Shown: piece after piece, positions 45,631 to 53,539 of the stretch
Numbering within the stretch: position 1 is the stretch's first letter
Layout: every line of letters begins with the position of its first letter
Origin: Pseudomonadota bacterium
GTDB taxonomy: Bacteria > Pseudomonadota > Gammaproteobacteria > Burkholderiales > Ferrovaceae
Assembly (NCBI GenBank): GCA_021805445.1
Contig: JAJZFH010000049.1
Coordinates: 1-64,000, forward strand
Reading direction: 5' to 3'
DNA: 64,000 nt
Position numbers and translations under genes: made by a program
Notes under the pieces: generated by a model
Database searches by the model: none
Told to the model about the DNA's origin: nothing
What the model saw: only the letters and a program-made list of their open reading frames with translations

Positions 45631-48252
45631 TTACTGAAAACTTTCATTCTTCGCCATTCCAGCTTCGCGGTCAAGAGGGGCTTCGCGCAGCAGGTTCAGA
45701 CGGGTTTTTTCTGCTTCGGAAAATTCATGGCGCTCTCTTTGTATTTTCCAGAGTGCCCTTTGTACCTCTACATGCCAAGGGAAACGAAGCGCCAGCTTGT
45801 CCAGCACGGCTTCCTTTTGGGCGTTGGGCAGCGGCGCACGCATCAACTGGGCCAATACCTCATCGGCCAGCGCATAACCCACCCAGCGATCCCGCGGATT
45901 GGCCTCGAACGCAAGACGAACCAGACGTTCGGCTTCGCCGTCACGCCCGGTCATACGATCCTGCCAACTTTGCACCAGATACTGGGTGGCATGCCAGGCA
46001 GCGGCAAATTCCGTGCTCCGGGATTCGGGCAGATTCAGATCCTGCGCTGCCTGCTCCAGGGAAGGCCTTTGATGCCACAGAGCCGCCAGCGTAACCTCCA
46101 GGGCGCCACCGGTATATTTCAGTCGGGGCAGGGAAAAATCGATGACCGGGGCCCATTCCTTCTGAACAGGTCCCGGCATATCAGGGATTCTGCCCCAGTA
46201 GCGTCCCAGCCAGGTCATCACCCCCTCCCCGCCCGTGGCTTCAAATCGTTGATCCGAACTGAGACGCTCCTGGCCCGCTTCCACCGTGGACCAGCCTGCC
46301 CAGGGTTGGCGAAACCCCACCAGAGCCAGATGCATGCCGTCCAGAAACAGATACGCATCGGGGAAAACCCGCCGGAAGGTTCTCAACTCCACCTGGAGAG
46401 CGGCAGGATCAAATTGGTTCAGGGCCAACCATTGGACGAATACCCCATGGGCCGACAAATGATCCCGCACCCGCCCAAACTGTTCCAGGGAAAGTAAAGC
46501 CCCCACCCCAGCCAGGTCAGGATGGTAGAGATCGCCCACGATGACGTCATAATGATTTTCCGTGGAACTCATGAAATGCCGCGCATCGTCCTGAATCAGT
46601 TCGGTTTCACTCAGGATCGGACCATCCACGGGCGTAAAGTAACGACGTGCCGCTTCAATGGACCCCTGCGACAATTCCACGGCTTCCCGTCGTACCTTGG
46701 GATACGCCGAACTCCCGGCCAGCGACAGTCCGGTGCCCAGTCCCAGGAACAATACCCGTTGGGGATGACCCTGCAGCAACAGGGCCAGACGACCCTGGTT
46801 CCGCTGCACGAAAGCCGCCGTCGGATCCGAGGAGGCATCGTGACGTTGCAGGTCGGTGAGCAGGATTCTCTGCCCATCGGGCTGCTCTACCACCTGAGTC
46901 ATGGCCACCGCATCTTCATAGCGATAAATATCATGACTTCCGGCCAGCGTTTCCGGCAGCAATTTCTGTGCCGGCGGGAAGGTCCAGAGTCCGGCCCCCA
47001 ACCCCACAAACCCTACCATCAGCCCCCCTTGTACCAACGTCCAGGGACGGGTCCAGGTCAAACTGGCCCCCAGGATCAGAAGAGCGCTCCAGACCAGGGT
47101 TCCGGTGGTCCCCAGCCAGGGTAACCAGACAAAGCCCGTCATCAGAGCACCCAAAGCGCCCCCCAGAGAATTGACACCGTACAGTTTCACCCCGGTACGG
47201 AGACTGCCCTGCGCTTCACTCAGAAGAGGGAGCCACAGTCCCAGGACAAAAGTCACCGGAAAAGTCAGTACGGTCAGGATCAGTCCTTGCAGCAGAAGCG
47301 CCTGGGTCAGCGTTTGACCCAGCGGGTGCTCGACCCAGGCTGCCACGACGGGCAACAGGGCCAGTCCTGCCAGAACGCCGCCGGCAGCCACCCATGGAAA
47401 CGCGCTGCGGAATCGGCGCAGCGTGGACTGCCAACGCGTCGCCACCAGACTGCCCAACCCGATTCCCACCAGAAAGGACGCCAGAATCAAAGCCAGGACA
47501 TACTCGGTACGCAGAAACAATAGTCCGAAGAGACGAGTCCAGGCCACTTCAAGAGAAAGGCTGGCCATCCCCAGAATCCCATAAAAGAGCAGGAGCATCG
47601 AATCGGTTTTTTCTGCTTTTTCAGTGGGCGCGGTCGATACCTCGTCCTGAACCAGAGAACGGGTTCCCTCGCAACGCTCCAGCATCCACCAGCCGACTCC
47701 CAGCGCTGCGCCCAGCAGTGCGATCCCACGCAGGGCGTGGACCCAACCGAACATCGGCAGCAGAATCAGAGGAAGCAAAGCGCCCAACACGGCACCCAAC
47801 GTATTGACCCCGTACAGCAGTCCCAACCGTCCGGATACCTGTTGGCCGAGCGACAGAACCAGAGGGAACCCGGCACCCAGGGCCACGGCGGGCAGGGTCA
47901 GCAGGAGGAAAGACACCAAGGCCAATCCCAAATGCCAGTTCGAAGCCCCTTGATGAGAAAATCCCGCCCAGAGCGCATGTTCCTCGAGGGGGGCCAGAAA
48001 AGGCAACAGAGCCGAGAAGAGGGCCACACTCACTTCCAGAAGGGCAAGCAGGCGGAGAGGTCGACGAAAATTGCAGCCGGACAGTGCCAGTGCCCCCAAC
48101 CCCAGTCCCGCCATGAAGGCGGCCACCGTAATAACCACTCCAAAGACACTCAGACCAAACTGGAGGGTCACCATGCGGACCCACAGTACCTCGTAGGCCA
48201 GCCCCACCAGGCCCGACAAACCATACAGGGCCGGAATCAGGAAGGGGTTCAA
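45631..48252 (-). CDS. MFS-like membrane protein fused to a spermidine-synthase-like domain
   Basis: This 873-aa protein has about fourteen hydrophobic segments in the first 440 residues (SGLVGLAYEVLWVRM start, typical of this fusion family), then a Rossmann methyltransferase-like domain at about 480-680. That domain has the motifs VLFLGLGTGLSLAG, VELSQGSIEAARRYF and YDVIVGDLYHPDLAGVGALLS, and a helical C-terminal tail follows. Fused proteins of this type are annotated as spermidine synthases, but activity is mostly untested. Its place in a tight oxidase-biogenesis-like operon (4-base overlap with the previous gene) suggests another role, perhaps transport or modification in cytochrome maturation. 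Confidence 0.8.
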   Translation of the reverse strand: MNPFLIPALYGLSGLVGLAYEVLWVRMVTLQFGLSVFGVVITVAAFMAGLGLGALALSGCNFRRPLRLLALLEVSVALFSALLPFLAPLEEHALWAGFSHQGASNWHLGLALVSFLLLTLPAVALGAGFPLVLSLGQQVSGRLGLLYGVNTLGAVLGALLPLILLPMFGWVHALRGIALLGAALGVGWWMLERCEGTRSLVQDEVSTAPTEKAEKTDSMLLLFYGILGMASLSLEVAWTRLFGLLFLRTEYVLALILASFLVGIGLGSLVATRWQSTLRRFRSAFPWVAAGGVLAGLALLPVVAAWVEHPLGQTLTQALLLQGLILTVLTFPVTFVLGLWLPLLSEAQGSLRTGVKLYGVNSLGGALGALMTGFVWLPWLGTTGTLVWSALLILGASLTWTRPWTLVQGGLMVGFVGLGAGLWTFPPAQKLLPETLAGSHDIYRYEDAVAMTQVVEQPDGQRILLTDLQRHDASSDPTAAFVQRNQGRLALLLQGHPQRVLFLGLGTGLSLAGSSAYPKVRREAVELSQGSIEAARRYFTPVDGPILSETELIQDDARHFMSSTENHYDVIVGDLYHPDLAGVGALLSLEQFGRVRDHLSAHGVFVQWLALNQFDPAALQVELRTFRRVFPDAYLFLDGMHLALVGFRQPWAGWSTVEAGQERLSSDQRFEATGGEGVMTWLGRYWGRIPDMPGPVQKEWAPVIDFSLPRLKYTGGALEVTLAALWHQRPSLEQAAQDLNLPESRSTEFAAAWHATQYLVQSWQDRMTGRDGEAERLVRLAFEANPRDRWVGYALADEVLAQLMRAPLPNAQKEAVLDKLALRFPWHVEVQRALWKIQRERHEFSEAEKTRLNLLREAPLDREAGMAKNESFQ

Positions 48253-48641
48253 AAGGGGAAGAACCAGGCCACCCCCACAATGGCATGGACCAGGGCCAGG
48301 GTCATGGTCAATCCCGCCATGATCATGTGAGGGACGAACCAGGGCTTACCATAGATGCCCATGCCGATGCCCAGGCCTCCCGTCACCAGAACCATCAGGA
48401 TGAGCGGGACCCCCATGACAAACATGATGATTTTTTTCTTGTGGTCGTCAACGGGCGTCACCCCATCGTCCTTGTCTCCCTGCTGCTTCTGGAATGCCTC
48501 CATCATCTGAACGGCATTGGGGTTTTGCGGGGCAGCCGGGGCGGCGAATGCCGGCCGAAAGAGCGCCAGTCCCAGGATGAAGACCATACCGGTCAAAAGA
48601 TGCCATCCCCCACGGGATCCCGGAAAACCAAAGGATTTCAT
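48249..48641 (-). CDS. Exported/membrane protein, unknown (130 aa)
   Basis: This 130-aa protein has a signal-like N-terminal hydrophobic segment (about 14-33, ending AFAAP), a short polar linker with KQQGDKDDGVTPVDDHKKK, and two membrane spans (about 70-90 and 103-127, ending VGVAWFFPF). The start overlaps the preceding gene stop by 4 bases. Family not recognised. His residues in the last helices (PHMIMAG, LVHAIVG) could be ligands. Confidence 0.6.
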   Translation of the reverse strand: MKSFGFPGSRGGWHLLTGMVFILGLALFRPAFAAPAAPQNPNAVQMMEAFQKQQGDKDDGVTPVDDHKKKIIMFVMGVPLILMVLVTGGLGIGMGIYGKPWFVPHMIMAGLTMTLALVHAIVGVAWFFPF

Positions 48642-48880
48642 GGATGATCCTCTGGAGAAGACGGGGGATTGGGCGGTGCTGGTTTCTTTTTGAAGGAAAA
48701 ATACCACGCCAGCACGCCCATCAGGATGAAAGGGGCAAATATGCCAATCAGCAAAAAGAGGAAAATATTCCACGGCGTATCTACGGTCACATGCAAATAG
48801 CGATAACTATCCACGGCATGGGCGTCAGAAATCCATAGACACTGCGCCAGCACGGCTGGGATACGAAGTTGACGCAACAT
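48638..48880 (-). CDS. Small membrane protein, unknown (80 aa)
   Basis: This 80-aa protein has a weak signal-like N-terminus (LRIPAVLAQCLWISDAHAVD), then a strongly hydrophobic span at about 35-58 (NIFLFLLIGIFAPFILMGVLAWYF) and a Lys/Pro-rich tail. Start at ATG 48880, 10 bases after the FGE-fold gene; the in-frame Met at 48919 would overlap that gene. Unknown function. Confidence 0.55.
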   Translation of the reverse strand: MLRQLRIPAVLAQCLWISDAHAVDSYRYLHVTVDTPWNIFLFLLIGIFAPFILMGVLAWYFSFKKKPAPPNPPSSPEDHP

Positions 48881-48890
48881 GGGTCGATAC

Positions 48891-49949
48891 TCAATGAGAG
48901 GGAGGAAGGGAACTGGCACAGCGAAACCCGTAAAAGTCGGAAGTCATGTTGGCAAAGGCATTGTCGCGGTGAAAAAGGGAGGTGGAAAAGGGATCACTTT
49001 TCCAGGATCCGCCCCGCAGCACCTTGTAACTCCGTTTGATCAGTTTTTGATCGGAAATCCCCAGATTGCGATCCTGGGAGGATTCCTGAACCGCCACCTT
49101 GCCTTGAAACACGATGGTGGGGGCTATGGACCCGGGGTAGGGCGCAAAATCACTGTCGGTCCACTCGTCCACGTTACCCGATAAATCAAAAACACCGTAG
49201 GAACTGGCCCCTTGGGGATAATCGGTCACAGGGGAAGACGAATTCCGGTTGTAATACGTATTCAATCTGGTCGGGTCCATGATGTTTCCCCAGGGCCAGC
49301 GGCGTCCATCCGTGCCCCGCCCGGCTTTTTCAAACTCGGCTTCCGTGGGCAAGCGCTTATGTGCCCATTGGGCATAAGCCTTGGCGTCATACCACGTGAC
49401 CAGGGTAACCGGGAGCAACAGAGCCCCCTGCGGAATCCTTCCCTCTTTCCAATTGAGCGGAGGGCGGTGTCCGGTAGCCGCCACGAAGCGGGCATACTGT
49501 GCGTTGGTGACGGGATATTTATCGATGGCGTAAGCCGGAAGATCCACTTTATGTTCCGGCTTGTCGGGAGGATCGGCACGATCGAGATTGGTTCCCATCT
49601 GAAACGGGCCTGCGGGAATGGTCACCATCGTGTTCAGGTTTTCCCATTGTTCGCGAGACAACAAGCGATCAGCCTCCTCCACCGTGTAGCCGCCTTTGAC
49701 TTCTCCGGCCTCGTGCTGTTCATGGATTTGAATATCCTCACCCGCCGCGCGAATATGGCTGTCCGACTCCTTGATGTTATAGGACACCAGATTGCGCATA
49801 TCCTCCATGCGCCCTTGTCCCAGTTTGATGACATGGAGCGAACTGCCAATCATGACGATGCCGATACACGTCACCAGTGTGGCTGACAGGATCTTTTTGC
49901 GTTTGAGCCGCTCTTCCGGGGTAGACGGCAGTTTGGGGGAAAGTGCCAC
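48891..49949 (-). CDS. Membrane-anchored FGE-fold protein without catalytic cysteines
   Basis: This 352-aa protein has one N-terminal membrane span (about 20-40), a linker, and an FGE/SUMF1 domain from about residue 108: MVTIPAGPFQMGTNLD, IDKYPVTNAQYARFVAATGHRPP, KRLPTEAEFEKAGRGTDGRRWPWG, FDLSGNVDEWTDSD, YKVLRGGSWKSDP and FYGFRCA. The Cys pair of true formylglycine-generating enzymes after RGGSW is absent (KSDPFSTSLFHRD). It is a paralogue of the plus-strand protein at 41177-41950. It probably acts as a periplasmic partner or structural factor for a respiratory metalloprotein. Confidence 0.8.
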   Translation of the reverse strand: MALSPKLPSTPEERLKRKKILSATLVTCIGIVMIGSSLHVIKLGQGRMEDMRNLVSYNIKESDSHIRAAGEDIQIHEQHEAGEVKGGYTVEEADRLLSREQWENLNTMVTIPAGPFQMGTNLDRADPPDKPEHKVDLPAYAIDKYPVTNAQYARFVAATGHRPPLNWKEGRIPQGALLLPVTLVTWYDAKAYAQWAHKRLPTEAEFEKAGRGTDGRRWPWGNIMDPTRLNTYYNRNSSSPVTDYPQGASSYGVFDLSGNVDEWTDSDFAPYPGSIAPTIVFQGKVAVQESSQDRNLGISDQKLIKRSYKVLRGGSWKSDPFSTSLFHRDNAFANMTSDFYGFRCASSLPPSH

Positions 49950-49952
49950 CGT

Positions 49953-50462
49953 TTACTCCCTGTTTTTTCGCGCGCGTTGACGTTGGCGTTGACGTTCTTC
50001 CCGTGCCAAACGCTCCTGATAGATCATTTCGATGGTCTTGCGCCCATAGTGACGCTTGATCACGGTTTCTCCAAGCACGGCCCCCACCATACCCGTTTCC
50101 ATGGCCAGAATGATAAAAAAACCCCACCACCCCAGGGGAATCAGATGACCATACTCCGGCACCCCGGAGATTTCTGCCACGTTGAAATAACTGATGCCCC
50201 GGACGATCAGGGGGGTGGCATAGCACAGCCATTTACTCCCCTTGCCAAAAATCAGGGCCAGAAAAAAGTTCGCAACCAAGGGAACGAGAAAAACATCCAG
50301 CATCCAGCGAAAAGAAAAATAATCCAACGCATTGGTAAAGACTTCAATGGTGACGCCCAGCAGGCGATCCCCAAAGTGATTGATGGCGGTAGCGACGCCC
50401 AATCCAATCAGCGCTCTCCCCCACTTACCCGTATCTTTTTCCTGTGGGACTACTTCCTTCAT
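49953..50462 (-). CDS. Multi-span membrane protein, unknown (169 aa)
   Basis: This 169-aa protein has about four hydrophobic segments (20-40, 52-72, 80-95, 108-130) and a highly basic, Arg/Gln-rich C-terminus (QRQRQRARKNRE). It overlaps the cytochrome c stop by 4 bases. Family not recognised; it is specific to this operon context. Confidence 0.55.
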   Translation of the reverse strand: MKEVVPQEKDTGKWGRALIGLGVATAINHFGDRLLGVTIEVFTNALDYFSFRWMLDVFLVPLVANFFLALIFGKGSKWLCYATPLIVRGISYFNVAEISGVPEYGHLIPLGWWGFFIILAMETGMVGAVLGETVIKRHYGRKTIEMIYQERLAREERQRQRQRARKNRE

Positions 50463-50953
50463 TTTTTGTAGTCATCCTTCCCCGTGAGTTTTTCATATTC
50501 GCTCTTTTTGGTTTCATCCAGATACCAATCCTTGACATGCAGACTGGCCAGATAATGGGCCAGCGTTCTTCTTTCCTGCTCGGGAAGCGTGGCAAAAGAA
50601 GGCATCCGGTATTCGGGCTTGAGGCGACTGGGTAACATGGCCTGAGGATGGGGAGACGATAGATACTGGTAAAGCCATGCCTCGCTCCGTAAATCCCCCA
50701 TTCCATCCAGTGAAGGGGAAGGAACCGACTGCATGATATTACGCACTGACCAAAGCGAATGGCACTGACGACAGTCGTTCTGGCGGATCAGATCGGACCC
50801 TTCCCGCGCCAATTCGGGGGTGGCCGTCGTATAAAAAGGCAAACCACGATCACCGTTCTGATCACCCTTTTCGTGATGGATGATATTTTGTGCGACACCC
50901 GCCACCGCCAGCGCCCCAATGAGGCCCAGCACGACCCATTCACCCCGTTTCAT
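50459..50953 (-). CDS. Membrane-anchored monohaem cytochrome c
   Basis: This 164-aa protein has an N-terminal anchor (6-22), then a cytochrome c domain with the haem motif CRQCH at residues 61-65 and a Met ligand in YRMPSFATLPE. The domain, LIRQNDCRQCHSLWSVRNIMQSVPSPSLDGMGDLR...LYQYLSSP, resembles the FixO/FixP single-haem type. It overlaps the CcoS-like gene by 4 bases. It may provide the cytochrome c domain that the CcoP-like protein of the oxidase block lacks. Confidence 0.85.
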   Translation of the reverse strand: MKRGEWVVLGLIGALAVAGVAQNIIHHEKGDQNGDRGLPFYTTATPELAREGSDLIRQNDCRQCHSLWSVRNIMQSVPSPSLDGMGDLRSEAWLYQYLSSPHPQAMLPSRLKPEYRMPSFATLPEQERRTLAHYLASLHVKDWYLDETKKSEYEKLTGKDDYKK

Positions 50954-51231
50954 GTCGTCTTGGTTGTCCTGACCGCCGCTTGTTCTGCCAGAACTTCCGC
51001 TCGTCGGGCTTCCTGTTTTGCCAGGACTTCGCGACTTTTGGCATATTCTTCCGGACTCATCTTGTCCTTGTCGCTTTCTTTGAATACCAGATACTTGATA
51101 TCTTCATCGAACTGCTCGTTTTTGGAACCCCAGCGTATCCCATAGATACTCACGGCAATGATGAGTCCCCCAGCAATGAGCCACAGGTAGATGGTCCACC
51201 CATCGGGTAAAGTATCGAGGTAATTGCCCAT
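50950..51231 (-). CDS. CcoS/FixS-like small membrane protein with extended tail
   Basis: This 93-aa protein has one span at 13-30 and the motif WGSKNEQFDED at 34-44, closely like the WA-xx-GQFDDL motif that ends the span in CcoS (FixS), an assembly factor of cbb3 oxidases. Unlike normal CcoS (about 50-60 aa) it carries about 50 extra, highly charged residues (SPEEYAKSREVLAKQEARRAEVLAEQ). ATG 51231 is preceded by CAGGAGTC and a TAGAAT hexamer (51265-51260, minus), so it probably starts the ten-gene operon. Confidence 0.65.
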   Translation of the reverse strand: MGNYLDTLPDGWTIYLWLIAGGLIIAVSIYGIRWGSKNEQFDEDIKYLVFKESDKDKMSPEEYAKSREVLAKQEARRAEVLAEQAAVRTTKTT

Positions 51232-51336
51232 GCCAGACTCCTGTATGAAGGTTGCCGTTATTCTAACACTCTCTTGCACGAATTGGAGTTGTCATTCCTG
51301 CAAAGGTTCAAAATACCCAATCGCGCCAAAATACCG

Positions 51337-51564
51337 TCAAAACAGATAACCGGTCAATAGTTGGGTAGCGCCAAACCCCGTGGCCACCACCACGCCCAGG
51401 ATGATGGCGATGAACATCAAGCGCTCCCCGATACGCATCTTGGTGGGGGCATATTGCCCTTTGAGCAGGGAATAGATGATTCCAGAAAAAACCGCTATGC
51501 CGATCATCAGAAATACAAAAATATAGACGCTGAAACGTTGACTCCTCATTCCTTCGATACTCAT
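51337..51564 (-). CDS. Small membrane protein, unknown (75 aa)
   Basis: This 75-aa protein has two spans (about 11-31 and 50-71); the N-terminus is MSIEGMRSQRFSVYIFVFLM. No ribosome site is clear, and an in-frame ATG at 51618 is an alternative. It lies immediately downstream of the terminator that closes the oxidase block, so it is expressed by read-through or from an unseen promoter. Family not recognised. Confidence 0.45.
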   Translation of the reverse strand: MSIEGMRSQRFSVYIFVFLMIGIAVFSGIIYSLLKGQYAPTKMRIGERLMFIAIILGVVVATGFGATQLLTGYLF

Positions 51565-51640
51565 ATCGATTTTTCCAGAAGTCGTTGCGGCCACGAGATG
51601 CGAGATTTCAGTGATCATGAGATAAAGTTCGAATGGGGTC

Positions 51641-51673
51641 AAAAAAAAGTGCCATACCGTCAGGTATGGCACT
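51641..51673 (-). terminator. Strong rho-independent terminator of the ACIII-oxidase gene block
   Basis: AGTGCCATACC / GGTATGGCACT form a perfect 11-bp stem (51648-51658 with 51663-51673, 4-nt loop), followed on the minus strand by eight T (51648-51641). It lies 46 bases after the 36-aa peptide stop. Confidence 0.95.
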
Positions 51674-51718
51674 GGGAGTCATTTCAATGGTTAGGGTTTC
51701 ATCTGCCACCAAAACGCA

Positions 51719-51829
51719 TTATTTCTTCTTGTCGAAATTATCCACAAAGAAACTATAGAGAAACGGGCAGACAAAGGCAATACTGATGGGCAATGCAAGG
51801 GCCAAAGGGCCGTAATCCAGATCGATCAT
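51719..51829 (-). CDS. 36-aa single-span membrane peptide, last gene of the oxidase block
   Basis: A 36-codon ORF with GGAGATGA just before ATG 51829 encodes a peptide beginning MIDLDYGPLA, with a hydrophobic span at 8-28 (LALALPISIAFVCPFLYSFF) and tail DNFDKKK. It follows the CcoP-like gene by 26 bases and precedes the operon terminator. Small single-helix subunits (CcoQ, CcoM) accompany cbb3 oxidases; this may be the equivalent here. Sequence identity with those families is not evident. Confidence 0.7.
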   Translation of the reverse strand: MIDLDYGPLALALPISIAFVCPFLYSFFVDNFDKKK

Positions 51830-51855
51830 GATCTCATCTCCTTGATGTAGGGTGC

Positions 51856-52476
51856 TCAGTGATCATGCTTGGGTTGCCACGTGGTGGGGGGCAGCCGCTT
51901 GATCATGGTAAATACGGATAAAAAGAAGTAACTCAGATAAAAAACATCGATGGTATATCCCTTGTCCCACCAGGGTTGCTGACGGATACGGGAGCCGTCC
52001 GGACGATAATTCCCTTCAAAGTTGGCCGTGACCACCTGATCTCCCACCACTTCAAAATCATGCATGTGCGCGCCCTTGGCTTCCAGCGCCTTGATTTGCG
52101 GAGCGATCATGCGCAGATCATCCATGGTCAAAGGATGCCGTTCCAACAAGGCATCATTCGGCGTCCCCTTGTTCATGTCCACGATTTTGGCCATGGCTTC
52201 CTTGTCATCCTTGGCTGCCAAAACTTCAGGCTTGTCCATGGAATTGACGTAGGGTTCATACAAGGCCGCTGTCGGACGTTGGCCCCAGAGCGGGAAGGTA
52301 ATGGCAAACGCCGTAATCACCGTCAAACCAACCAGCCACACCACCGGTGCAGGAACCGGATTGTTGTCTTCGTGTACCCCACCCAGATTGTCGTCTTCCC
52401 ACAATTTTTCATCTTTACGGACCTTTTCTTCATCAGAAAGGGTGCGCAGGGGCGAATCAAAGGACCAATTACTCAT
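51856..52476 (-). CDS. CcoP N-terminal-like membrane protein without haem domains (206 aa)
   Basis: This 206-aa protein has residues LWEDDNLGGVHEDNNPVPAP (25-44) followed by a span at 42-62. These match the start of CcoP/FixP, whose N-terminus has the same acidic GIxExDNPLP motif before its single helix. Normal CcoP continues with two CxxCH cytochrome c domains; here there is none. A soluble linker (70-170) and a second span at 174-193 replace them. GGAGGT precedes ATG 52476. It takes the CcoP position right after ccoO and probably anchors a separate cytochrome. Confidence 0.65.
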   Translation of the reverse strand: MSNWSFDSPLRTLSDEEKVRKDEKLWEDDNLGGVHEDNNPVPAPVVWLVGLTVITAFAITFPLWGQRPTAALYEPYVNSMDKPEVLAAKDDKEAMAKIVDMNKGTPNDALLERHPLTMDDLRMIAPQIKALEAKGAHMHDFEVVGDQVVTANFEGNYRPDGSRIRQQPWWDKGYTIDVFYLSYFFLSVFTMIKRLPPTTWQPKHDH

Positions 52477-52546
52477 AGAGACCTCCACTTATTATCGACT
52501 GTCCCATCCCTCTGAAAGGAAAGGAACAGTCAGTTTGGTATCAGAT

Positions 52547-53503
52547 TTACTTGAGCGACAGAACGAAGTCGATCAACGCACGGGCATCAGAATTGCTGGC
52601 ATACATGGGAACTTCAGGCGGTGTGACCCGCTTTCCATCCACATACTCGTTATACTCTGCACGCCACTTGTCAAAATCGATCTTCTGGCCCTTGTCGTCG
52701 ATCGGACCCCAAAGATAGTCAAAACGGGGCATGATGGAATGTGGCTGGACCAGACGCGGATTGAAGAAGTGCAACATCATCCATTCACGCGACGAATTGC
52801 GTGATCCCACATGAAGAATATCCGGTGCCTTGCGGTCAGAACCAAAGGCAGTGGGGGATTCCCCGTTGAAGTCACCCAGCATGGGGGGCGCACCAAACAC
52901 TTGCCAATCCTGGGTTTCTTCTGGCAAGAGGGTGTGACACCACCAGCAGCCTTCACGCACGAAAATGGCTTTCCCATAAGAAGCATGGTAGGTATTTTCA
53001 TCCCCAGCGGCTTTCATGACCTCTTCAGGATTCCAGCCCTTGGTGGCCGAGGCATTTTCAATATAAAACTGCTTGGAGCCATCGCCTTGAGGCTCGGAAC
53101 TGAGCAGGAATACTGCCCCCTGAGACTTGCTGGCTTCACCGATCCGACCTTTGTCCCGACTCAACTGCTCCACGATATTCCCGAGGTTATCGGGGTGGTC
53201 CACGCCATTGGGAAGGGGTGTCCCCGCTGGATAAACATAGGCGACCGTGGATGCCATGGGTTGACCCGTTTTCGGATCTGTTTTCAGGGTCACCCGCACC
53301 GGCCGATGCTCTCCCGTCAGGAAGGGATCGGCCAGACTGAACCCCGACTCATGACCGGCCCAAAGTTGCTTGTCCAGGGCCACCTCTGTGGCATTGACAT
53401 TGCGCAAGTCGAAACTGGGCATAAACAAGGTGATCGTCATCGAACCACCCAGGGCAAGACCGAAAAACCGCGCTCCGATCTTGTACTCTCTAAAATTGAC
53501 CAT
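52547..53503 (-). CDS. ccoO: cbb3-like oxidase monohaem subunit CcoO, with a large insertion
   Basis: This 318-aa protein has an N-terminal span (about 10-28), a haem c motif CWWCH at 186-190 in the FixO context YGKAIFVREGCWWCHT, then GSRNSSREWMMLHFFNPRLVQPHSIMPRFDYLW, the CcoO Met-ligand region. In ordinary CcoO the haem motif comes about 40 residues after the helix; here it comes about 155 after, so there is an extra domain of more than 100 residues (about 40-175). It overlaps no gene; ccoN ends 36 bases upstream. GGAGGAG precedes the ATG. Confidence 0.88.
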   Translation of the reverse strand: MVNFREYKIGARFFGLALGGSMTITLFMPSFDLRNVNATEVALDKQLWAGHESGFSLADPFLTGEHRPVRVTLKTDPKTGQPMASTVAYVYPAGTPLPNGVDHPDNLGNIVEQLSRDKGRIGEASKSQGAVFLLSSEPQGDGSKQFYIENASATKGWNPEEVMKAAGDENTYHASYGKAIFVREGCWWCHTLLPEETQDWQVFGAPPMLGDFNGESPTAFGSDRKAPDILHVGSRNSSREWMMLHFFNPRLVQPHSIMPRFDYLWGPIDDKGQKIDFDKWRAEYNEYVDGKRVTPPEVPMYASNSDARALIDFVLSLK

Positions 53504-53539
53504 TTGATATTCTCCTCCAATTCTGCGATCAGTGGCCGA

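Noticed and set aside
45631-48252. True spermidine synthase
   Set aside because: The methyltransferase-like domain is fused to an MFS-like membrane part and sits in a respiratory operon; polyamine synthesis is not supported by context.
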